From positions 53,902-117,901 of the forward strand of contig NZ_QRNF01000007.1 of assembly GCF_003474435.1 (NCBI RefSeq): DNA of 64,000 nt, written 5' to 3'. Origin of the DNA: Ruminococcus sp. AF46-10NS. GTDB taxonomy: Bacteria; Bacillota; Clostridia; Lachnospirales; Lachnospiraceae. Under the pieces are notes generated by a model. It did no database searches. It was given only the letters and a program-made list of their open reading frames with translations, and was not told where the DNA came from. Both the position numbers and the translations under genes were made by a program. Numbering within the stretch: position 1 is the stretch's first letter; every line of letters starts with the position of its first letter. Below, piece after piece: positions 18,906-27,347 of this stretch.

Positions 18906-19649
18906 TTATAATGTTTTTGAAAGGAACTCGCGAAGTCGTTTGTTCTTCGGATTTGCGAAAAATTCCTTCGGAGAATTCTCTTCCTGTATCTTTCCTTCGT
19001 CGATAAAAAGAACTCTTGTTGCCACCTCACGGGCAAATCCCATCTCATGTGTTACCACAACCATTGTCATGCCGGATTTTGCAAGCTCCTGCATCAGTTC
19101 CAGAACCTCACCGACCATTTCCGGGTCAAGGGCAGATGTTGGCTCATCAAAAAGCATCACATCCGGATTCATAGCCAGGGATCTTGCAATGGCAATACGC
19201 TGCTTCTGACCGCCGGAAAGCATATCCGGATATGAATCTGCCTTATCCGGAAGACCGACACGCTTCAGGAGATCCAGAGCTGTTTTTTCTGCCTCTTCTT
19301 TGCTCATCAGCTTCAATGTTACCGGTGCAAGCATGATATTTTCTTTTACTGTCTTGTGAGGGAACAGGTTAAACTGCTGGAACACCATTCCGATCTTCTG
19401 ACGGTGGCGGTTGATATCCACCTTCGGATCTGTGATGTCTGTTCCTTCGAAGAGAATTTTTCCCCCTGTAGGCTCCTCAAGGAGATTCAGGGAACGGAGG
19501 AATGTGGATTTACCGCAGCCGGATGGGCCGATAATGGCTACTACTTCACCCCTGCGGATCTGTGTGGTAATTCCGTTGAGAACCTGATTGCCGCCATAGG
19601 CCTTTTCAAGTCCCTGCACATCAAGAAGTACTTCATTACTTACGCTCAT
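18906..19649 (-). CDS. Polar amino-acid ABC transporter ATPase (GlnQ type)
   Basis: A 247-residue ATPase with Walker [10 protein letters not shown], signature [15 protein letters not shown] and Walker [15 protein letters not shown], all characteristic of the polar amino-acid uptake family. It overlaps the permease gene by 14 bases and is the last of three genes: binding protein, permease, ATPase. The amino acid carried is not evident. Confidence 0.93.
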   Translation of the reverse strand: MSVSNEVLLDVQGLEKAYGGNQVLNGITTQIRRGEVVAIIGPSGCGKSTFLRSLNLLEEPTGGKILFEGTDITDPKVDINRHRQKIGMVFQQFNLFPHKTVKENIMLAPVTLKLMSKEEAEKTALDLLKRVGLPDKADSYPDMLSGGQKQRIAIARSLAMNPDVMLFDEPTSALDPEMVGEVLELMQELAKSGMTMVVVTHEMGFAREVATRVLFIDEGKIQEENSPKEFFANPKNKRLREFLSKTL

Positions 19650-20343
19650 TGGTTCTCAGTCTCCTCTCAAGTTTTCCTACAAGGTAGGTAAGGAAGCAAA
19701 CGATCACAAGATAGATCGCTGCTACTGCCAGCAATGGAAAAAGTGCGCTGTATGTCTGGCTTCGGATAATATCACCGCCACGGGTCAGATCTGTAAGACC
19801 GATGTAACCACTGATAGATGTCTCTTTTAAGAGAACGATCAGCTCATTTCCAAGTGCAGGAAGAATATTTTTGACTGCCTGCGGAAGAATGATCTTCGTC
19901 ATAGTCTGTGTGTAATTAAGACCCAGGCTTCGGCCTGCCTCAAACTGTCCCTGGTCAATGGACATGATACCGGAACGGACGATCTCAGCTACGTATGCAG
20001 CGGAGTTCATACCGAATGCAATAATAGCAACTACGATCTTACCTGGATCTACAGTTGCAAAGATAACATAGTAAACGATCAGCAGCTGTACCATGGTTGG
20101 TGTACCGCGGATCACTGTCAGGTAAACTCTGCAGATTGCATTGAGGATCTTAAGCTTACCTGTTTTATCATGTGTGGAACGGACAATGGCGATCACAAAT
20201 CCAAGGAAAATACCAAGCAGAACCGCAAAGAATGTGATTATGATGGTGTTTTTCAGACCGGATACAATGAACTGCCAGCGATTGTCGTCCAGAAAGTTAA
20301 ACTGAAACTGTTCAATAAGACTCAAAATTTCCATCCTTTCCAA
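19636..20343 (-). CDS. Polar amino-acid ABC transporter permease
   Basis: About 232-235 residues with five predicted helices and the His/Glu/Gln-type EAA loop [20 protein letters not shown]. The start is uncertain: TTG 20343 or ATG 20334, both near a weak GGAAAGG. It lies between the binding protein and ATPase genes and would form a homodimeric channel. Confidence 0.9.
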   Translation of the reverse strand: MERMEILSLIEQFQFNFLDDNRWQFIVSGLKNTIIITFFAVLLGIFLGFVIAIVRSTHDKTGKLKILNAICRVYLTVIRGTPTMVQLLIVYYVIFATVDPGKIVVAIIAFGMNSAAYVAEIVRSGIMSIDQGQFEAGRSLGLNYTQTMTKIILPQAVKNILPALGNELIVLLKETSISGYIGLTDLTRGGDIIRSQTYSALFPLLAVAAIYLVIVCFLTYLVGKLERRLRTNERK

Positions 20344-20489
20344 AACTACAGGTTCCAGACTCCGGAAATGTCCCCGGATATCCGGAACCTGAATTCAGTT
20401 CTTATAATTTTCTGTCAAGCGGATAAGATCATCCGCATTCGCTACTTACTCATAACCAGATAATCTGTTTCACAGTTTATTTGGTTGAA

Positions 20490-21266
20490 TTATTTCTGTA
20501 CAATGATAACCTGTTCTGCTGTTGTGTATGGATCTGTGAAATCAACGCTCTTCTTACGGTCTTCTGTTACAGTCATTCCTGCTACACCAAAATCTGCTTT
20601 TCCGGATTTAACTGCATTTACAATGGCGTCAAACTCCATATCCTCGATCTTCAGCTCATATCCAAGTTTATCGCAGACAGCCTGAGCGATATCAGCGTCA
20701 ATACCTACGATATTATCTCCGTCATAGTATTCGTATGGCTGGAATGTTGCGTTAGTTGCCATTGTAAGAGTTCCCTTGGAATGATCTGCATCCTTCGGAG
20801 ACTCATATGGTGTCTTACCAGCATCATCACCGATATAGTTATCTCTGATGGAATCCAGTGTTCCCTCATCCTTCAGCTCCTTCAGTGCTTCATTGAACTC
20901 TTTCGTCAGATCTGCATTGTCTTTGGAAAGACAGATTGCATACTCCTCTTTTTCAAAAACATCCTCAATGATATCAAGGTCGTCGTTTTTCTCAACAAAT
21001 TTCTTAGCCGGCTCGCTGTCGATCACTACGCAGTCAACTTTACCCTGTTTCAGAGCGAGAACTGCATCGTTTCCTTTATTGTATCTCTCTACTGTTGCAT
21101 CCTTGATGTCTGTTGCAAGTGTATCACCTGTTGTTCCAAGCTGAACACCGATCTTCTTACCTTCCAGATCATCTGCACTTTTGATCTCATCTGCTGCAAA
21201 AACAACGGATGTCATAGATACTGTCATAGCTGCTGCAAGTGCAAGTGCCATAAATTTTCTCTTCAT
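20490..21266 (-). CDS. Amino-acid ABC binding protein, circularly permuted
   Basis: A 258-residue exported family-3 solute-binding protein (signal peptide residues 1-24, ending VFAAD). The two halves are in reverse order. The usual second half (IKSADDLEGKKIGVQLGTTGD to DNYIGDD) comes first. The usual first half (GTLTMATNATFQPYEYYDGD through VDFTDPYTTAEQVIIVQK) comes last, joined by a linker near residues 146-160 (DDAGKTPYESPKD). In ordinary members VIIVxK leads straight into xIKSADDLxGKK, so the new ends fall at the hinge. The start is ATG 21266 behind AGGAGG. Probably still a functional two-lobe receptor. Confidence 0.88.
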   Translation of the reverse strand: MKRKFMALALAAAMTVSMTSVVFAADEIKSADDLEGKKIGVQLGTTGDTLATDIKDATVERYNKGNDAVLALKQGKVDCVVIDSEPAKKFVEKNDDLDIIEDVFEKEEYAICLSKDNADLTKEFNEALKELKDEGTLDSIRDNYIGDDAGKTPYESPKDADHSKGTLTMATNATFQPYEYYDGDNIVGIDADIAQAVCDKLGYELKIEDMEFDAIVNAVKSGKADFGVAGMTVTEDRKKSVDFTDPYTTAEQVIIVQK

Positions 21267-21284
21267 TTTTTCTTCCTCCTGAAT

Positions 21285-21350
21285 TCTGTGTACATCGCGA
21301 AAGGGGCTGCTTTCTTACAGATCCAAAGCAGCACATTTCGCGATGCACAG
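21285..21350 (-). other. Very strong hairpin in the binding-protein leader
   Basis: CTGTG (21285-21289), CATCGCGAAA (21293-21302) and GCTGCTTT (21306-21313) pair in turn with AAAGCAGC (21325-21332), TTTCGCGATG (21336-21345) and CACAG (21346-21350). It lies just upstream of the ribosome site of the permuted binding protein and has no U-run. Its outer arm TTCGCGATGCACAG is identical to 14 bases inside the 145-bp miniature element at 49.0-49.2 kb. Confidence 0.7.
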
Positions 21351-21574
21351 CATAATTATGCAATGTTATGCATATTGCTTTGTTTTATGATACCATGTTT
21401 TCAATAAAATGCAAGCATAGAAAACCTATATCCGGGATTTTTTCTTTCCAATCCATGGTAAAATTCACTTTTCGATAACAATTATCCAGTATACTATAAT
21501 ACCAGAGGAAGAAATTGAAACACTGTTCACTCCGCAGCCGGCCAATATTGCCGGAATGTTTTTACAGTAAGGGC

Positions 21575-21604
21575 TTGTGCTCCTGCGGAAAAAACAAGTA
21601 TAAT
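21575..21604 (+). promoter_or_regulatory. dapF promoter
   Basis: TTGTGC (21575-21580), an 18-base spacer, TATAAT (21599-21604), with the ribosome site AAGGAGG close behind. Confidence 0.65.
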
Positions 21605-21629
21605 ATTCAGAAATAAGGAGGTTATTATT

Positions 21630-22484
21630 ATGAAATTCACGAAAATGCATGGTATTGGAAATGATTATGTATATGTAAACTGTTTTGAGGAGACGGTCAA
21701 GGATCCGTCATCTGTAGCAAAATTCGTCAGCGACCGTCACTTCGGTATTGGCTCCGATGGTCTGATCCTGATCCGTCCGTCTGAGATCGCAGACTGTGAG
21801 ATGGATATGTACAACCTGGATGGTTCCCAGGGTGCCATGTGCGGAAACGGTATCCGCTGCGTTGCAAAATATGTCTATGACCACGGCATTGTAAACAAGA
21901 CATCTTTAAGTATTGCCACAAAGAGCGGAATTAAATATGTAGATCTTACCATCCGCGACGGCAAAGCCTCCATGGTAAAAGTCAACATGGGCTCCCCGAT
22001 CCTCACTGCAAAAGAGATCCCTGTCGTTGCTGAGACTGAACAAGTCATCAATGCGCCTATCACTGTCGATGGAAAAGAATACCGCATGACTGCTGTTTCC
22101 ATGGGTAATCCTCATGCGATCATTTATGTAGATGATGTAGACAGCCTTGATCTGGAAAAAATCGGCCCTTCTTTTGAGAATCACGTATGCTTCCCTGACA
22201 GGGTCAACACGGAGTTTGTCCAGCTGATCGACCGCAATACTGTGAAGATGCGTGTCTGGGAGCGTGGCTCCGGTGAGACACTGGCCTGCGGTACAGGTGC
22301 CTGCGCAGTTACGGTAGCTTCCATCCTCAACGACAAAGTTGACGGCAGCAAACCGGTAACCGTACAGCTCCTTGGCGGAGACTTAAACATCTCCTGGGAA
22401 AGAGACGAGAATCTTGTATACATGGCCGGACCTGCAACTACAGTGTTCGATGGAGAAATTGATCTTGGTTTTCTTGGTGAATAA
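21630..22484 (+). CDS. dapF: Diaminopimelate epimerase
   Basis: DapF converts LL- to meso-diaminopimelate for lysine and peptidoglycan synthesis. The 284-residue protein has both catalytic cysteines in their motifs: MCGNGIRC near residue 72 and ACGTGACA near residue 219. It also has the opening KMHGIGNDYV. The start is ATG 21630 behind AAGGAGG. It is a lone gene with its own promoter and a stem-loop downstream. Confidence 0.97.
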   Translation: MKFTKMHGIGNDYVYVNCFEETVKDPSSVAKFVSDRHFGIGSDGLILIRPSEIADCEMDMYNLDGSQGAMCGNGIRCVAKYVYDHGIVNKTSLSIATKSGIKYVDLTIRDGKASMVKVNMGSPILTAKEIPVVAETEQVINAPITVDGKEYRMTAVSMGNPHAIIYVDDVDSLDLEKIGPSFENHVCFPDRVNTEFVQLIDRNTVKMRVWERGSGETLACGTGACAVTVASILNDKVDGSKPVTVQLLGGDLNISWERDENLVYMAGPATTVFDGEIDLGFLGE

Positions 22485-22490
22485 ATGACA

Positions 22491-22526
22491 AAGGGAGAAA
22501 GCCTTCAAATGCTTTCTCCCATACTT
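22491..22526. terminator. Stem-loop after dapF
   Basis: GGGAGAAAGC (22493-22502) pairs perfectly with GCTTTCTCCC (22511-22520). The T-run is weak on both strands. It lies between convergent dapF and azlD. Confidence 0.65.
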
Positions 22527-22590
22527 TAGAGACAATTACTTATTGCCGATCCAGATATTTTTAAATATTCTTTGTTAAAATTTCGTTCTC

Positions 22591-22904
22591 TCAGATAAAT
22601 ACCAGCACCCGTTCTACAATAAACACTGCCGCGCACGCCAGCAGTGCCACTGTGATAAGACTTTTTTCCTTATATGCTGCGATCAGGCTACGAAGAAGCC
22701 TGCTGCGCCGGAGATGATGCTGTCTGTGGCTTTGAGGATGGCCGGAAAGGTCATTGCTGCCAGACAGGCGTATGGCACATAATATAAAAAAGAATTGATA
22801 AAAGGGCTTTTAATCTCGTTTTTTGCAAGAGCAAGAGGCAGCATACGTATGAGATATGTCACCGCTGCCATTACAAGGATATAAAGATATACATTATGAC
22901 TCAT
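22591..22904 (-). CDS. azlD: Branched-chain amino-acid export subunit AzlD, frameshifted
   Basis: A small multi-helix membrane protein that works with AzlC to export branched-chain amino acids or analogues. It starts at ATG 22904 behind AAGGAGG and overlaps azlC by 11 bases. The motif TYLIRMLPLAL near the N-terminus is typical. The frame stops early after GFFVA because GTAGCCTGATC stands for GTAGCCCTGATC near 22687. Restoring one base gives 104 residues with the last helices (VALLACAAVFIVERVLVFI). The break is likely a sequence error. Confidence 0.88.
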
Positions 22905-23613
22905 GAGCTGTGTCCTCCTTCTCTTCCACCGGACAAAAATAAGCTGCCAGACCTGCAACCAGCAGCGTTGTGATAATGATCATAAATCCGGAAGATACCT
23001 GCTTCAGCACAGGAGTCACCGCAAAAATGGTGCTGACTGCCATGGAAGCCACAACAACCCCAAGAACAGGCTTGCTCTTCCTGGACGGTGGGATGATGAT
23101 TGCCAGGAACATTCCGTAAATAGCCACGCTCAGTGCACTGAGCATAAAATCCGGAAGAAGGTTTCCTGAGATACCACCAACCAGCGTTCCTAAAGTCCAG
23201 CCCGGGATCGCTACACACATAGCTCCGTAATTATAAAATACGCTGACTTTTCCCTCCTGGGCTGCGCTGATCCCAAAGATCTCATCTGTGATTCCGAATG
23301 CAGCGATGTACTTCAGGATACCTGACTCCTCACGCCTGAATTTCTGTGATAGGGAAAAAGACATCAGACAATACCTGAGATTGATCACCAGCTGGGTCAT
23401 CGCCATCTCCCACATGGACCCCCCTGCTAAAATAATATCCAGTCCTGCGAACTGACCAGCTGATGTCAGATTAGTCAGTGAGATCAGAACTGCCTGCCAG
23501 ATACTTAAGCCTCCTGCAACAGCCATCATGCCAAAGGTGAACGATACTGCAAAATATCCCAATGCAATGGGAATGCCATCCTTCATACCTTTTCTGAAAC
23601 TTTCTCTTTTCAT
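22894..23613 (-). CDS. azlC: Branched-chain amino-acid export subunit AzlC
   Basis: The large AzlC/YgaZ-type membrane subunit, 239 residues from ATG 23613 (site GGAGG; the longer frame to 23658 lacks one). Visible family signs are GIPIALGYFAVSFTFG, TSAGQFAGL and INLRYCLMSFSLSQKF. It is translationally coupled to azlD. No Lrp- or AzlB-type regulator is adjacent. Confidence 0.92.
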   Translation of the reverse strand: MKRESFRKGMKDGIPIALGYFAVSFTFGMMAVAGGLSIWQAVLISLTNLTSAGQFAGLDIILAGGSMWEMAMTQLVINLRYCLMSFSLSQKFRREESGILKYIAAFGITDEIFGISAAQEGKVSVFYNYGAMCVAIPGWTLGTLVGGISGNLLPDFMLSALSVAIYGMFLAIIIPPSRKSKPVLGVVVASMAVSTIFAVTPVLKQVSSGFMIIITTLLVAGLAAYFCPVEEKEDTAHES

Positions 23614-23716
23614 CGATTTCCTCCATTGTATGTACGTCCGCCAGGCAGATGAGATCATCTGCGTTTACGGCCCGACCCAGAATTCTATGTAGTCATAAAC
23701 CTGGTTGTACACGTAA

Positions 23717-23768
23717 ATAAGAGCGTGCCTGGAAACTTTTTTCTGCTTCCTGACACGCTCTTTTATTG
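23717..23768 (-). terminator. Terminator between the ACT gene and azlC
   Basis: AAGAGCGTG (23719-23727) pairs with CACGCTCTT (23754-23762), with an inner GGAA/TTCC. It probably ended the ACT-gene transcript before the miniature element inserted between them. Confidence 0.65.
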
Positions 23769-23822
23769 TAGCATTGCCATATCAAAACTTCAATACTTCA
23801 CAGCAAAATGCGATACTTCATT

Positions 23823-23983
23823 CCTGAATAGTTACTGTTCACTCCGTTCTCAGTAACACGCTTCGCGGTGCACAGAATTTATGCTAATTGCATAAATTCG
23901 CGCGGTATGTCTCGGGTTTTCTGTGACCTTCGCTCACAAAAAACACCTCGCGGAACATTGCCAGTGAACAGTAACCCTGAATA
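23823..23983. mobile_element. 145-bp MITE, copy 1, with 8-bp target duplication
   Basis: The element spans 23831-23975. Its ends are perfect 12-bp inverted repeats, GTTACTGTTCAC and GTGAACAGTAAC. It is flanked by CCTGAATA on both sides (23823-23830 and 23976-23983), a clean 8-bp target duplication. It has no coding capacity and an internal palindrome ATTTATGC/GCATAAAT. It lies 18 bp past the stop of the ACT-domain gene. A second, inverted copy at 49.0 kb differs at about nine of 145 positions. Confidence 0.9.
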
Positions 23984-23993
23984 TCCTTCTTTT

Positions 23994-24437
23994 TTATTTC
24001 TCTTCTTCTGCTCCGTCCGGATTCACAAGGCGATTGAGAACTTTGAAGCCGTTGTTGCGGAGTACGCTCTCTGCAACCAGAAGATCTTCACAATGCATGA
24101 TCGCTACCGGGACTTTCAGGCCTCTGTGGAAAAAAGTGTAAATGTAATGAAGGTTTACATTGCTGTCGCCCATAACGCTTAAGAGCTTGTCCAGACCGCC
24201 GATCTCGTCCTGAAGGTCTACAAGAATCGCCTGTGTGATACGTGTCATGTAGCCATTCTCAGCCATGATCTTGTCTGCTTTTTCCGGTGCATCACATACC
24301 ATACGGAAGTTTGCGAATTCCGGAGCGTCAAAGCATCCAAAGCCGTAGATGTCGATCTGATTCTCTGCAAGGATCTTAGTTACTTTCTGAAGACTTCCAG
24401 GGGTGTTTTCTACAAAAACGATGTTCTGTTTTACCAT
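23994..24437 (-). CDS. Tandem ACT-domain protein
   Basis: A 147-residue cytosolic protein built of two ACT-like domains (about residues 3-65 and 72-135), beginning with VFVENTPGSLQKVTKIL. ACT domains bind amino acids and regulate enzymes or transport. No catalytic domain is attached. It is the lone gene between nrdD2 and azlC. The ligand is unknown; a branched-chain amino acid would suit the nearby azlCD pair, but that is a guess. Confidence 0.8.
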   Translation of the reverse strand: MVKQNIVFVENTPGSLQKVTKILAENQIDIYGFGCFDAPEFANFRMVCDAPEKADKIMAENGYMTRITQAILVDLQDEIGGLDKLLSVMGDSNVNLHYIYTFFHRGLKVPVAIMHCEDLLVAESVLRNNGFKVLNRLVNPDGAEEEK

Positions 24438-24696
24438 AATTTATTCCTCATTTCTATATAGTTTTTCTTTCCCAAAGGAGGGGTTTTGTTACATTTTACA
24501 GGCCTTTTCAATGTTTAACAGCAGCGTGCCCGGAAAAAGGGAACGCAAAAGGAAAATGATCTCCGGGTATCCCCCTGCCGCACACAGCAACCATATTCCA
24601 TATTTACGCGTTAAAGCGTAACGCTTTCAATCATTAAATCCAAATATCAGTATATCATGCACCCACAAAATGTCAATTACAAATTAAAAAAACATA
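24438..24696. other. Intergenic region upstream of the ACT gene
   Basis: About 260 bases with no gene. A palindromic GCGTT/AACGC hairpin lies at 24608-24624. It presumably contains the promoter and leader of the ACT gene. No known riboswitch core was recognised. Confidence 0.4.
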
Positions 24697-24735
24697 CAAA
24701 AAACCAGACACACATCTCCCGACATGTGTCCAGTC
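24697..24735 (-). terminator. Terminator of the second nrdD gene
   Basis: On the minus strand, a CTGGACACAT arm pairs imperfectly with ATGTGTGTCTGG and is followed by TTTTTTG. It lies about 50 bases past the stop codon. Confidence 0.75.
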
Positions 24736-24780
24736 CTTAATTCCATTTGAACCCAAACAAGTCTCCGCTAATCCAAGAAC

Positions 24781-27153
24781 TCAGTCAAGTTCTTCATCCA
24801 CGTACTTCTGAATATTAGAAGCATTCACATACTTTTTAATCTGTGCCCCGTCAGTGATCACCAGAGTCGGGGCCTGGCGGATCCCATACTGTTTGACAAG
24901 CTCCGGGTTCTGTTCTGCATCAATGATCTCCAGCTCTTCACCTTCCAGCATCTTTTTTGCCATGCGGCAGTTCGGGCAGGTGCTTGTTGTAAACAGATAC
25001 TTATGAGATGCAACCGGCTGGATCTCAACCTCGTCACCTTTCATGGTCATCACACTGGTATGAACCTTTTTCAGCTGTGAATGTGTGATATCATAGAGCG
25101 TACGGTTCTTATACTCCTGAGTCTTACCGTCATTCCAGTTCTGTACAGGACGGTAATATCCCGTGATACGGCTGTAGACCTCAGCCTTCTTGCCGCATTT
25201 CGGACAGGTAAAGTGCTCTCCGCTGATGTAACCATGCTCCTGACATACAGAATATGTCGGAGAAATGGTGTAATACGGCAGACGATAGTTCTCTGCGATC
25301 TTACGTACAAGAGAAGCTGCTGCTTTCCAGTCCGGAAGCTTCTCGCCAAGGAATGCGTGGAAAACAGTTCCTGATGTATACAATGTCTGCAGATCATCCT
25401 GGATATCCAGTGCGTCAAAAATATCCGCAGTATAATCAACCGGCAGGTGAGAGCTGTTTGTATAGTATGGTGTGTCGCCTTCTTTTCCGGCTGTCAGGAT
25501 ATCCGGATAACGCTTTCTGTCATGTTTTGCAAGACGGTAAGCTGTGGACTCAGCAGGTGTTGCCTCCAGGTTGAAAAGTTCTCCCGGATACTGCTCCTGG
25601 TAGTCAGAAAGACGATTTCTCATATGTTCCAGAACTTCTTTTGTAAACTTCTGGGTTGCAGGATCTGTCATATCCTTCTTAAGCCAGCATGCGTTCAGAC
25701 CGGCTTCATTCATTCCCACAAGACCAATGGTAGAAAAATGATTATCAAAACTTCCAAGATATCTCCTGGTATACGGATACAATCCCTCATCAAGAAGCTT
25801 GCTGATCACATCTCTCTTAATGTGAAGAGATCTTGCGGAAATATCCATCATTCGGTCCAAACGGCGGTAAAACTCCTGAGGACTTTTTGACAGATATGCG
25901 ATACGCGGCATGTTGATGGTAACAACGCCTACAGAACCTGTACTCTCACCGGAACCGAAGAAACCACCGCTCTTTTTGCGAAGCTCACGGAGATCCAGGC
26001 GGAGACGGCAGCACATACTGCGGATGTCGCTTGGTTTCATATCGCTGTTGATATAGTTGGAAAAATACGGTGTACCGTACTTGGATGTCATTTCAAAAAG
26101 AAGTCTGTTGTTCTCAGTGTCAGACCAGTCAAACTCTTTGGTGATGGAATAAGTCGGGATCGGATACTGGAATCCGCGACCGTTGGCATCGCCCTCGATC
26201 ATGGTCTCGATAAATGCCTTGTTGACCATATCCATCTCTTTCTTACAGTCTTTATACTTGAAATCCATATCCTTGCCGCCTACGATAGCAGGAAGCTCTG
26301 CAAGATCATCCGGAACTGTCCAGTCCAGTGTAATATTGGAGAACGGTGCCTGTGTTCCCCATCGGCTCGGTGTATTTACTCCGTAAACAAAAGCCTCGAT
26401 ACATTTCTTAACCTCCGGATAGGAAAGATTATCTGCCTTTACAAAAGGAGCCAGATACGTATCAAAGGATGAAAATGCCTGTGCACCAGCCCACTCATTC
26501 TGCATGATCCCCAGGAAATTCACCATCTGGTTGCAGAGCACGCTTAAATGCTTCGCAGGTGCGGAAGTGATCTTGCCTTCGATCCCGCCAAGTCCCTCAC
26601 GGATCAGCTGTTTCAGTGACCAGCCTGCACAGTAGCCTGTAAGCATGGAAAGGTCATGGATGTGGATATCTGCATTCCTGTGCGCTTCTGCAATCTCATT
26701 GTCATAAATCTCAGACAGCCAGTAATTGGCAGTTACTGCACCAGAGTTGCTTAAAATCAGTCCTCCTACGGAATAGGTGACAGTTGAATTCTCTTTTACA
26801 CGCCAGTCTTCAACCTTCACATAGCTGTTTACGATCTCTTTATAATCAAGGATGGTAGATTTCATATTGCGGATCTTCTCACGCTGTTTACGATACAGGA
26901 TATAAGCCTTGGCAACATCGGAATATCCTGCCTGGATCAGTACATTCTCCACACTGTCCTGGATATCCTCTACTGAAATTCGATTGTTCTCGATCTTATT
27001 CTGAAAATCAGCAGTAACACGAAGCCCCAGAAGATCGATCATATCCGGGCTGTAATTCTTGCCCTTCGCATCGAATGCCTTGTCAATGGCTGCGGTGATC
27101 TTTCCCATTTTAAATCCGTCCAGTTCGCCGTCTCTTTTTACTACCTGAAACAT
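24781..27153 (-). CDS. nrdD: Class III ribonucleotide reductase with fused glutaredoxin-like domain
   Basis: A 790-residue anaerobic NTP reductase. It has an ATP-cone at the N-terminus (VVKRDGELDGF), the NrdD barrel, a C-terminal zinc site (including CPKCG) and the radical loop SRITGYYRPV. Unlike the 711-residue copy it ends in about 75 extra residues of thioredoxin/glutaredoxin fold: FTTSTCPNCRMAKKML with the redox pair CPNC, then QAPTLVI with the family cis-Pro. The tail suggests electrons arrive by dithiol exchange rather than from formate. The start is ATG 27153 behind GGGAGG. No nrdG is adjacent. Confidence 0.94.
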   Translation of the reverse strand: MFQVVKRDGELDGFKMGKITAAIDKAFDAKGKNYSPDMIDLLGLRVTADFQNKIENNRISVEDIQDSVENVLIQAGYSDVAKAYILYRKQREKIRNMKSTILDYKEIVNSYVKVEDWRVKENSTVTYSVGGLILSNSGAVTANYWLSEIYDNEIAEAHRNADIHIHDLSMLTGYCAGWSLKQLIREGLGGIEGKITSAPAKHLSVLCNQMVNFLGIMQNEWAGAQAFSSFDTYLAPFVKADNLSYPEVKKCIEAFVYGVNTPSRWGTQAPFSNITLDWTVPDDLAELPAIVGGKDMDFKYKDCKKEMDMVNKAFIETMIEGDANGRGFQYPIPTYSITKEFDWSDTENNRLLFEMTSKYGTPYFSNYINSDMKPSDIRSMCCRLRLDLRELRKKSGGFFGSGESTGSVGVVTINMPRIAYLSKSPQEFYRRLDRMMDISARSLHIKRDVISKLLDEGLYPYTRRYLGSFDNHFSTIGLVGMNEAGLNACWLKKDMTDPATQKFTKEVLEHMRNRLSDYQEQYPGELFNLEATPAESTAYRLAKHDRKRYPDILTAGKEGDTPYYTNSSHLPVDYTADIFDALDIQDDLQTLYTSGTVFHAFLGEKLPDWKAAASLVRKIAENYRLPYYTISPTYSVCQEHGYISGEHFTCPKCGKKAEVYSRITGYYRPVQNWNDGKTQEYKNRTLYDITHSQLKKVHTSVMTMKGDEVEIQPVASHKYLFTTSTCPNCRMAKKMLEGEELEIIDAEQNPELVKQYGIRQAPTLVITDGAQIKKYVNASNIQKYVDEELD

Positions 27154-27283
27154 AAAAATGCCTCCCTCACACATGTATATATAAAGTGTTTTTGATCACT
27201 GATCAGACCTCATCCAGTGACGTTTTTCAAAAAACGCTGTAGGCTCATTGTATCAGAACGACACCTTTGCGTCAACACAAAAA

Positions 27284-27330
27284 GCACCATATATAGTGTC
27301 CATTTTGTTCACGGTACTATATATGGTACT
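27284..27330 (-). promoter_or_regulatory. Tandem NrdR boxes upstream of the fused nrdD
   Basis: Two boxes with cores CCATATATAG (27287-27296) and CTATATATGG (27317-27326), centres 30 bp apart (about three helical turns), 130-170 bases before the start codon. They match the boxes before the first nrdD, so one NrdR probably controls both genes. Confidence 0.85.
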
Positions 27331-27347
27331 GAGTTAATCATTCAACG

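Noticed and set aside
20481..21407. 308-codon open frame on the plus strand opposite the binding-protein gene
   Set aside because: Low-complexity Cys/Ile/Leu composition with no recognisable family or ribosome site; the minus-strand gene is certain.
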